From: JAJFUE01 sp039683515
GTDB taxonomy: Bacteria; Sumerlaeota; Sumerlaeia; MVZB01
Direction of reading: 5' to 3'
Length of the DNA stretch: 64,000 nt
Assembly: GCA_039683515.1 (NCBI GenBank)
Contig: JBDKRG010000034.1
Coordinates: 1-64,000, forward strand
Part shown: piece by piece, positions 1 through 10,200 of the stretch
Layout of the letters: every line of letters begins with the position of its first letter
Numbering within the stretch: the first letter of the stretch is position 1
Made by a program: the position numbers and the translations under genes
Notes under the pieces: model-generated
Seen by the model: the letters and a program-made list of their open reading frames with translations, nothing else
Databases searched by the model: none
What the model was told of the DNA's origin: nothing

Positions 1-81
1 ACCAACTAACTTCTGCATTCAAACAAAAGTCTTGCGGCAATCGCCGTAACCGAGACGGGGCTTGGTTTCGAAGCTTGGTGC

Positions 82-126
82 CGATTCGATTACGATTACG
101 ATTACGAGCACGAGCACGAGCACGAA
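82..126. repeat. Hexamer tandem array CGATTA x3 / CGAGCA x3
   Basis: Three CGATTA units (87-104) are followed directly by three CGAGCA units (105-122), with a partial unit on each side. The array lies just past the 3' end of the 359-residue secreted protein gene. The same two hexamers recur in reverse orientation at 34059-34076. Nothing else is recognised in bases 1-158. Confidence 0.85.
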
Positions 127-158
127 CTGATAACTTTTGTCAGCGCCTCTAGACCCGA

Positions 159-1238
159 TCAGCGATACAGCGTCCAGCGGCCGGCGCGGGTTTGGGGGAC
201 GTCGACCGAGGCGGCGAAGTAATCGGAACCGGCAAGATCCAGGTCGAGGTGGCCGACGCGCGTCGTCACGCGCCAGGCCCCCTCGACCTGGGTCACCGTC
301 GGAGAATCGTCGAAAAGCAGCCATTGGCCGGAGGCCTGCGACCAGTGCCAGACGCGCGCCCCGTCGGCCTGGCCGCCTTCGGGAACATCCCGCGCCACGT
401 ATCCGGCGATGGTGGCGTAACCGTCGCTGAGATCCATCGTGGTCGCCTGCGTCCTCATCTCGATCGTGAGCGCCAGCGGCTGAAGCGGGTCCTCGGCGGG
501 GAACAGGCCGACGCGCGTGATCGTGAGGTTGTGCGGGAACATCTCCATCCACCGGACGACGTACGGCGACGACAGCGAGTTGGAGGGATCGCCGAGGCCG
601 CCGAGCAGGACCAGGTGCGAGGTCGCGGCCGTGAACGTGTCGGCCCCCCACGCCAGCGCGTGGGCCGTGTACATGAGGGGAACCTGCGAGCCGTCCGGCA
701 TGGACAAGGCCGCCGGAAGCTGAACGCCGCCCGAGCCGGGCCCGCCCGAGCTCATCTTGCTCCCGGAGATCGTCGCCAGCCCGAGGTTGGCCCCCGTGTT
801 GCGGGTGACGGTGAGCGTGTAGCTGGTCGCGCCGGCCCGCCAGTCGGCCGCGCGCACGGCCAGCCAGAAGCGGCCGGTTGACGGCCAGCTCTGGCGGGTG
901 AAGACTTCGCCGCCGCCGAAGCCGTCGAAATCGGTGACGACGGGGGCGTTCGAAGGGCCGTCCATGTAGACCCGCAGTTCGAGGTCGACGTCGGCCCCGG
1001 CCTGCTCCAGCTTGACCGAGTAGGGCATCCCGGCCTCGGCCGGGAAGGTCGCCCAGTCCCAGTCGTCGGCGGAGGCGATGGCGTGGGACTGGGGGAAATT
1101 GATCGTGACCGCGTTGAGCGTGGCCGAGGTCCCGTCGTCGTAGAACAGGTCATACGGGTCGGGACCCGCGGCCGCGGCGGGCGCGGCCAGGATCAGGATC
1201 AACACCAAGACGCTGAGCAATCGGTTCATGGTCGTCAC
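159..1238 (-). CDS. Secreted protein with PPC-like beta domain and WTLYR C-terminus
   Basis: The 359-residue product has a clear Sec signal peptide (residues 1-23, ending in a run of Ala). Residues 40-130 resemble a bacterial pre-peptidase C-terminal (PPC) beta-sandwich, with DDWDWATFPAEAG followed by LELRVYMDG and YTLTVTR. The rest is an unrecognised beta-rich region. The start is GTG, with AGGA seven bases upstream (1246-1249). An ATG three codons later is the alternative. The gene begins 9 bp after the stop of the giant multidomain protein, so co-transcription is likely. The last five residues, WTLYR, are identical to the end of that neighbour, which suggests a shared terminal signal or homologous terminal strand. 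Function is unknown; the protein is probably cell-surface or extracellular. Confidence 0.75.
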   Translation of the reverse strand: MTTMNRLLSVLVLILILAAPAAAAGPDPYDLFYDDGTSATLNAVTINFPQSHAIASADDWDWATFPAEAGMPYSVKLEQAGADVDLELRVYMDGPSNAPVVTDFDGFGGGEVFTRQSWPSTGRFWLAVRAADWRAGATSYTLTVTRNTGANLGLATISGSKMSSGGPGSGGVQLPAALSMPDGSQVPLMYTAHALAWGADTFTAATSHLVLLGGLGDPSNSLSSPYVVRWMEMFPHNLTITRVGLFPAEDPLQPLALTIEMRTQATTMDLSDGYATIAGYVARDVPEGGQADGARVWHWSQASGQWLLFDDSPTVTQVEGAWRVTTRVGHLDLDLAGSDYFAASVDVPQTRAGRWTLYR

Positions 1239-1247
1239 GGCCCGGTC

Positions 1248-4200
1248 CTAGCGATAAAGCGTCCAAGGCGCCTGGACGGCGTTGCGCGAGGCCTTGTCCT
1301 TCGAGATCACCGTCGGCCGCGGCGAGGAGACCAGCGCCTCGGACGCGAACGCCTGGACGCCGCCCGCCGCCGAGGTGCCGCTCGTGTCGTAACCGCGCGC
1401 ATAGTAGGTGATGTGGTACTGGCCGGCATCCATCAGGTTGGTGATCGTCGCGCTCCAGATCCGGGTGGTCCCCTCGCGGACCAGGTTCACCTCGCGCACG
1501 GTCGTGATCGGCTCGCCGGCGGCATAGCTCGTCGATGGCGCGACGATCGTGGCCCAGACGCGCTGGACGGCGTAGCCCGCGGCGATCTCGGCGCTGAGCT
1601 TGATCGTCGAGTTCTCGCCGATGTCCTGGTCCGGGGTGACCGAGAGGATTTGCGGCGCGGAGATCCCGTACGCCGCCGTCGAGCCCCAGTAGAATTCGCG
1701 CGCGCGCGTCCCGTCGAACTTGCTCGAGATGCGGCCGTCGCCGTCGTCCTCGAGCCACGGCACCTGGAGCGGGTACGTGGGCGGCCCCGAGTAGGCGGCC
1801 AGGACGCCCTCGCGGGCGGCGTCGAACGCGCACTTGAAGTTCGCGCCGGCCAGCAGGCTGTCGAAGAAGAAGTTGGAGAACGAAACGCCGGCGATCGTCC
1901 CGTTGAAGATCGCGAGGCTTTCCTGCGTCGAGCCGGAGACGCAGATGCGGTACTGGTCCGCCGCCGGCGCGCAGCCGATCACGAACCCGCCCGAGTAGCA
2001 GAAGTCGAACACGACGGCGATCTTCATCGCCGGGTGCGCCGCCTGCAGCGCGTCGAGCGCCGCGTCGAGTTCGGCGGCCGAGACCGACTCGGTCGGGTTG
2101 AGGCGGTAGTGGTACGTGTCGCCGTCGCGCAAGCCGTGGTCGACCATGTAGACGATCAGTTTCTCCGCCCCCGCCGCGAAGCCGGTCGCCGGATCCAGCG
2201 CCGCCATCAGGCTCTGGCGCGTGGCCGAGGCCGAGACCTCGTTGTTGCCGTCGCCGTTGGCGTCGATCATCGCGAACGCGCTCAGCAGGTCGATCTGGGC
2301 GGCCGGGACCTGGCGGTTGCGCGACAGGCGCCACGCGTAGCCGGCCAGGAACTTCGTCTGCTCGACGATCGGGTTGCCGGCGAACTCGCCGCCGCCGGCC
2401 ACGATGATGATCTTGTCCTGAACGGCCGACGGGCCGGGCAGGGTCGAGAACCCGGACTCGGCGCTCCACGGGCCGATATTGCCATGGTTGTCCGTGTAGC
2501 AGACCCGCCAGAAGTAGCGCTGGCCGGGGACGAGCGAACCGACCACGACGCTGTAAGCCGTCAGTTCGGCCTGGCTCACCTCGTCGATGACCGCCGTCTC
2601 GTAGCTTTCGCTCGCCAGGCGCACCTGCCAGTGGCTGGCGGCATGGGTGTCGCCCGAGTTGGGGTCGCTAAACGCCGAGGCCTTGAGCGTCGGCATGAGC
2701 GAGAGGTTCTGCGCGCCGTCAACGGGCTCGAGCGCGGCCGGCTGGGCCGGGGGCATGTTCGAGCCCAGGGCGATCACGCCGGTGTCGATCGTGCCGATCG
2801 CCGTGTTGTAATACCGCAGCGAGACAGGCCGGCTGCCGTCGGCCGCCGAGGCCATCAGGGTGCTGACGCCCGGGTTCAGCGCCGGGTAGGAGCGGTAGAA
2901 CAGCGTCGCGGCGTCGGACGACCACGCCGGCACGGCCTCGACGTCCACCCCCGTGGTGACGTGGCCGGGCTGGCTGCCGTCGGGCCGGCACCGCCAGATG
3001 TCGCCGTTCGAGCCGAACGCCACGTACGCGCCGTCGGGCGTCCACGCCGGGGTCCTGCCGTTCGTCCCGACGCCGATCAGGCCGCTGCCGTCGGCGTCGA
3101 TGGCGTAGGCCATGGTGTAGGCGGCGTTGCCGAATGGGCTCAGCTCGATGGCGATCTTGTTCTGCGAGCTCCACGCCACATGCCGGAACTGCGTCAGCGG
3201 CAGGTACAACAGGCGCGTGGCCGCGGCGCCGCTGGTCGGGACGACATACAGGCTGTCGCCCATGCCCGAGGCGGCGATGCGGTCGCTGGCCGGGCTCCAG
3301 TCCAGCGTGATCGGGTTGCCGCTCTGGAACGCCGTCAGCGCCCGCAGGCCGCTGCCGTCGGGGTGCATGATCCAAATCTGGTACGGCCCGCCCTGATCGG
3401 AACTGAAGGCGATCCACTGGCCGTCGGGGCTGATGCGCGGCGAACTGTCGCGCGCCGGGCCGGCGGTCAGCGGCACCGGCTCGCTGCCGGCCGTGCTCAT
3501 CATCCAGATGTCGCCATCCATGTCGAAGACGAGCCGCTCGCCCCACTGGCTGGCCTGGACCGTCGTGAAGACCGTCTCGAGGCTCCAGGCGCTCCAGCGG
3601 CCGAGGCTGTCCAGGTAGCGCACGCTCCACGCATACGTCTGGCCGTGCAGGAGCAGCCCGATCGGGACGGTGATCGAGGTCAGGTGCGCCGTGTCGACTT
3701 CCGAATCGAACACGGTCCTGGAATAATCGGAGTCGCTCGTGATGTCGCGAATCTGCCACTGCGAGGCGCAATGGGTCGCGGTCGTGTCGGTGTCGTCGAA
3801 GTCGGTCGCCTTCAGCACGGGTCTGAGCGACACGGTCGTCCCGTTGTCGTACGGCAGGATGTTGATCGGCCGGAACAGCCCGACGTTGAAGCTGCGGGCC
3901 GCCGCGCCGGTTTGACCGTCCCCGGACGCCGACACGGCGATCACGAACATGCCCGGCCACTGGTTGAGCGGGATATTGAAACGCGCACTGTAATGAGTTG
4001 CATCGATTTTGGCAAACGCCAACGGAGTCTCCGCCCCGACGGGATCGGTAACTGTTCCGGCGATGTCGCAATCAGCCAGCGCGCAGGCGATCATGATTTG
4101 CACCGTCTCGCCGCAGATATAGGAGCGCCGATCGGTGACCACGGCCAGACGGATCGTGGTAGTCGGCTGAACTTCGCTCAGGGCCCATACCGCCAAGCCG

Positions 4201-7200
4201 GTCACATCGACAAGCCCGGCCAGGCCGCCGGGGTACTCGCCCCAGCTGCCGTCGAGTTTTTGTTGCTGGATCACCCAATTCCTGCCGGAATCGGTATGGG
4301 TCCCGGTGCATCCCGCCGCATTCAGGCCGAGCAGGACCCAGGCGGTCGTGTCGACGCGGCTCATGGCGCCGGCCGCCTCACCCCACCCACCATCGGGATT
4401 CTGCGAGACGATAAGGCTTTGAACCAGCGCGGCACGCAGCTCGGCGAACGATGAGCTCGCGCCCAATGCAAGGAGCGCGACACCCTTGTAGGCGTTCGTG
4501 AGAGAACCCGCCGTCAGCGAATTCGAAATGAAACCGGTGCCCGTGGTGAACTTCGGATCGGAACGATAGCCGGTTTCGGAGAGAGCCAACAAAACCATCG
4601 CGGTGGAATCGGGTGTGCTCGGGCTCACCACAAGCGGTCCCCATCCGCCGTCAGTGTTCTGGATGCCGAGCATGTAGAGGGCGGCGTCATGGGCATCGGC
4701 CTGCGAAGCGCTGTCGCCAAGCCGATTCAGGGCCATGCAGGCCAGACCTGCGTTGTATGCCATGTGGAAGTTCATCTGGAAGTAATTGCCCCAACCGCTT
4801 CCGGAATGCGTCTGGAAGCGCTGGCGGCACAGATCGATCGCCGCGACCTTTTCGGGCGACGCCGAGAGCAAGCCGCGAATGGCGAGCGAGGAAAGGTAGA
4901 TGCGCGAGTTGTCTCCGCTGTCGAGGACCGTACCATCGGACTGGGCGCGGCAGGTAAGGCAATTGACGCCCTTCTCGATCGTCAAGTCGAGCCCGGTGAC
5001 TCCCGCGGCGCGCGCGGCGCACAATCCGACGATATTGTTCGCGGTCTGGATCGTGCTGCCGGTCGAGCCAACCATGATCCATGAGCCATCGGCCAGTTGG
5101 CAGGATTTAAGCGCGGCTGCGAGCGAACCGGCGCGAGAGAGGTCGCCCATCTTGACACAGGCCTCGACGGCATGCCCCGACGCCCAACTGCCGGCGCCAC
5201 AGGAGTTGACCTTGTAATAAGCCCACGCTCTCTGGACGGCGGTGTCGCCGGTCCCGAGGGCATCGCCCAACCCAAGGATCGCGAGCGTCGTCATCGGCCC
5301 GTTCGAGGCGGAACCGGGAAGATCACCGAACCCGCCGTCGGAGTTCTGAATGGATTTTAGCCACGCAACGGCAGCGGCCGCCTCACGGCCCGCGCCGCCC
5401 TTGACCAGAGCCCGAAGCGCCCATGCGGTCTGGTCGACCGCATGGTTCAGGCTGCCGTCACTCGCCATGTGCGCCTTGAGCCGCTCCATCCCAAGTGCAA
5501 GTTTCGGATTCGCGGTCGTGTCGCCCGAAGCGAGAAGCGCCCACAGGGCACGTTCCGGAAGCGGGAAATAACCGTCGGTATACTGGAATTGATAGAGTTG
5601 TTCGTGGACCCGTTGATACGCGTCGGAGCCGGTTTGGCCGGCCGCGGCCAGCGCATGCAGTGTCAGCGGCTCATTGTGCGTCGTGATCTCCCAACCGCCG
5701 ATTGACGACTGGTGAACGACAAGCCAATTGACCCCCGCCGTGACCGGCAAGAACGTGCTGAACACGGTCGGGATGCTCCAGCCGCTCCACACGCCGGCGC
5801 TGTCCCGGTAGCAGACCCGCCACGCATACGTGGTGTCGGCGCGGAGCTTGCCGCCGGGCAGCGTGACGGAAGTCAGGACGTCGACGCCGGAAACCGTCGC
5901 CTCATACGCCAGTTCGCTCCAGTCGGACGGGCCCGACTCCTCGCGCACCTGCCAGCGGCTGGCGACATGGGTCACGCCGTCCTTGGCGAAGTCCGATCCG
6001 ACCAGCGTCGGCGTGATCGGAACGATCATCGCCCCGCCGGAGGGATAAATGTTTATCGGGCGGTTGAGCAGGACGTCGAAGCAGCACGTGGCCGCCCCGA
6101 CCTGCGAGCCCTTGGCCCCGTCGATGGCAATCGTGAACCGGCCGGGCCATTGCTCGGTCGGAACGGCGAACTCGCCGGTATATTGCGTCGCGCCCGTCTT
6201 GACGAGCGGAAGCGTCGATTGGACGCCGTCGGGGTTGGTCACCGTCGCCCTGATGCTGTCGAGGTCGGCCACCGGCGAGTCCACGCGGATCAGGACCTTC
6301 TCGCCGCCGTAATAGACGGCCTTGTCGGTGCTCACTTCCAACTCGATCTGCGAAACCTGCCGGGTCGCGGACCACGCCCACAGCGCCAGCGCGGTCGGCG
6401 TCACGTCGCTGGCGAGAGTGCCCGCGTAATCCCCCCAGCCGCCGTCGGGATTCTGGTTGGCGACGATCCAGGCCCGGGCGCGCAGGATCGCCTCGGCGTC
6501 GGCGCCGGCGGCCTGCAGGCCGATCAGGATCGCGGCCGTTGCCTGGCAGTTGCTCCGTGCCTCGCCGCCAATCGACCAGCCGCCGTCGGCGTGCTGCGCG
6601 CCGACCAGGTCCGCGGCCAAGGCCGAGCGGAAGGAGGCATACGTGTCGATCCCGGCCAGCGTCTGGACGAGCCAGCCCTTGTAGAAGTTGTTGACCTTGC
6701 CGGTCCCGTACGCCAGTTGCAGCCAGCCCACGCCGCGGCTGAACGCGGTCGTCCCCTGCCGGCCCGCGCGCCTCAGCCCGTAGACCGCCATCGCCGTCTC
6801 GGAGACGGTGCTGGTGCTGCCGGAGAGAACTCCCCAGCCGCCGTCGGCGTTCTGGTTGGCAATGAGATAGTTGGCCGTGGTCGACGCCACCGAAAGCGCC
6901 GAGCTGTCGCCCAAGGCGCTCAGCGTCGCGGCGGCCAGGCCGCCGCAGTAGGAGCCGAACCCGTCGGTCGTGAAGTAGTTGTGCCACTGGCCGCTCGTGT
7001 GGTTCACGAACCGGGTCCGGCAGCGGTTGACCGCCTCCGTCCCCGCCTGGCCGGCGGCAATGAGGGCCATCTCGGCGAACGCCGACAAGTCGACGCGCGC
7101 GTAATTGCCGGTCCCGCTGACCGAGCCGTCAGGCTGAACCTGGGCCGTGATGAACGCCAGGGCCTTGTCGATGAAGGCGCCCGAAACGGTCGCGCCCAGA

Positions 7201-10200
7201 TTTTTGGCGCGGCACAGCGCGGTGGTCATGAGCGCGGTCGTGCCGAGGTCGCCGGTGCCTCCGGTGCTGAAGTCCCACGCGCCGTTGCTGAATTGCGCCG
7301 CCACGATCTGGTTGGCCGACGTCTGCGCGCGGGCCAGGTCGCCCATCGCCACATACGTGTTCAGTTCGGTGTGCTTGGCCCAGCTCCCCGCGCCGACGGG
7401 GTGGTTTTTCAGGTAGTTGTACGACGATTGCACGTAGGCATCGCTCGCGCCCAGGGCCATGGCCAGCGAACGCACGGCCGGGAACGAGAACGGGCTCGAA
7501 ACCGCGCCCGGGTAATCGCCCCAGCCGCCGTCGGCGTTGCGGTTCGACTTGAACCACGCCACCGCCTTGGCCGCCTCCGGGCTGCCGGCCTCGCCGACCA
7601 GGCACAGCGCGCGCAGCGCCTCGGCGGTATACATCGTGGAATTGGGCGAATTGGTGCTCGTGTCGGTCCAGGATCCGTTCTCGGCCTGGCGCGACTTGAG
7701 GATCTTGACCGCCAGCGCGATGTCCGTCTCCGTCGGCGAATCGCCGTACGCCATCAGGCCGACCAGCGCCGAGTTCTCCAGCGCCGGCCACGCCCCGCCC
7801 ACGTACTCCATCCCGAGCAGGTGGTCGTGGATCCGCCGGGCCATGGCCGAATCCCTCTGGCCGACCTCGCACAGCGTCTCGAGATACCAGCCCTCCAGGT
7901 AATTCATGGCTTCCCAGCCGCCCTGCATGGACTGGTGGTTGGCGAGCCAGTTCACGCCGCCGCCAAAGCCCCACTCGGTGCTGAAGGCGGTCGGGATGCT
8001 CCACTGGCTCCAGACGCCCGAGGTATTCTGATACTGAACCCGCCACGCGTAGGAGGAGCCCATCGCGAGGAACCCGGCCGGCAGCGTGAGCGTCGTCAGA
8101 GCGTCGCCGCGCTCGCCGGAGTCGTAGACCGTGTCGCTCCAGTCGGCCGCGCTCGCCAGCTTGCGGATCTGCCAACGGCTCGCGGCATGGACGGCCCCGC
8201 CGGCGCGGTCGAAATCCGATGCCTCGAGGACCGGCGTCAGCGTCGGGACCGTGATGCCGTCATACGGGTAAACGTTGATCGGGCGGTTCAGGGCGACGGC
8301 AAACGTCTTCGCGGTCGCGCCGTAGCTGGCGCCCTTGACGATGCTCGCCTGGATCATGAACCGGTCGGGCGCCTGCGTCTCGGGAACCGCGAACGTCGCC
8401 GCATTGACGGAACCGGCCTTGGTGAACGTCAACTCCGTGCGCGCGCCGCGGCTGTCGGTGATGCTGCCCGTAACCGTGTAGGGATCGGCGATGCCGCACA
8501 TGACCGAGATCTGGACCGTCTCGCCCGCGTCGTAGACCGTCTTGTCGGTGCTGATCTCCACCAGGATCTCCTTGAAGATGTCGGGCGGCCGCAGCGCCCA
8601 GACCGCCAGCGCGGTCGCGCCGGTTTCGCTTTCGAGGAGTCCGACCGACGGGTTCCAGCCGCCGTCGGGGTTTTGCGTCGCACCCAGGAACTCGCGCGCC
8701 TTGATCGTGGCGAGCGAGCGGTGACCGGCCGATTCGAGCCCGACCAGCACGGCGGCCGTCGTATCGATCCGGCTCGGCTGGCCGGCGTATTCGCCCCACC
8801 CGCCGTCCGGATTCTGCTGAAGCGCCAGGCGGCCGATAATCTGGTCGCGGAACGCCGACCACTGCGTCGTCCCCTCGATGGCCAGCAGGGTCAGGCCCAG
8901 ATCGCCGGCGCCGTATGCGACGCCCGAATCGAAGGCCGACTGCAGCCAGTTCATCCCCAGCCCGAACCTCACGCCGGCCTGGTTGCCCGCCTCGGCCAGC
9001 CCGAGCAGCGACAGAACCGTATAGGTGGCCGTGTCCGGATCGTACCAGTAGCCGGCCGGATAGGCCTGGCTGTTCAGGATGGTGCTCGAGACGCGGCAGA
9101 TTTTGCCGTAGTCGCCGCCGGTGAGCGCAAGCCCGAACAGCCCCCAGCCGGTCCCCTCGTAGCAGCCGCCGTTGAACACGAAATCGTAGTAGTAATAGTC
9201 GTTCAGGTGGCTCTCCAGCCGCAGCCGCGCGCCCATGCCCCCGCCGGCGATCCCGGCCGCGGCCATCGCCGCGGCGGCCTGGGCGGTCTCGATCACCTTG
9301 ACATAGCGGCCGGCCGGGTCGCCGGCGCCGTCGATCAGCCCCAGCAGGTTCTGCGCGCCGGCTTCGATCGCGGCGTTCAGGCCCGAGATCCCCGCGGCGC
9401 GCGCGCGCCGCAGCGCCCCGAGGCTGCGGCACGTCGCATACGTGCTCGTCGCCCCCGCATAGTATTCCCACGAGCCGTCGGGCTTCTGCGCGGCGACGAT
9501 GGCCGAGGCAACCTGGCCCGCGCGGGCCGTATCGCCCAGGGCAAGGAGGGCCTCCAGCTGCACGGCGCGCTCGTCGCCGAGGGCCGAGATCTCAAAATGC
9601 GCGGCGATCCACTGTTTCGCCTTCACGACCGCCGGGTCGGCCGGCGCCACGACGCCGGCGAGCGCCGCGCAGGCGTCATAGGCGCTGGTGTCGGAATCCA
9701 TCGACGGCTGGTAGCCCCAGCCGCCGTCGGCGTTCTGGTTGGCCTTGAGCCACTGGACGGCCTTCGTCACGCAGGGGTTGTCCGGCTGGTCCGCGGCCAC
9801 GAACGCCGAGACGGCCATCTGCGTGTCGACCACGTTGCCGTTCCAGCTGCCGTCGGAGGCCTGGGCATCCCGGATCGCCGAGAGGCCGAGGATGATCCCC
9901 GACCAGGTCTTGGACATCCCCGACTCGATCAGGCCCGGAATCGGCTGATGCGACCCGGTCCAGCTCCCCCGCATCGACTGCGTGGACAGGACCCGGTTGT
10001 GCAGGCTGACGTACTGGCCGGTCGCCTGGTAGTTGGTTTCATTGAGGGCCTGCAGCGCGAAGCCATGAAACGGCTCGCCGGCATCCCAACCGCCGGCCAT
10101 GTCCTGGTGGACCTGCAGCCAGCGGGCGCCCGCCGCCCGGGAAGCCACCGGGTCCCAGGCCCGGGCCGAGCCCGGCCCGAGGGCGAGGACGCAGGTCAGC

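Noticed and set aside
87..122. CRISPR array
   Set aside because: The units are 6 bp with no spacers; no cas genes are in the window. The GTCCTGA array was rejected for the same reason.
1083..4454. Very long plus-strand open frames opposite the giant gene (also 5712-10523 and 10520-14656)
   Set aside because: They are antisense shadows of high-GC genes: Arg/Gly/Ala/Val-rich, no domains, no ribosome sites. The minus frames have recognisable domains.
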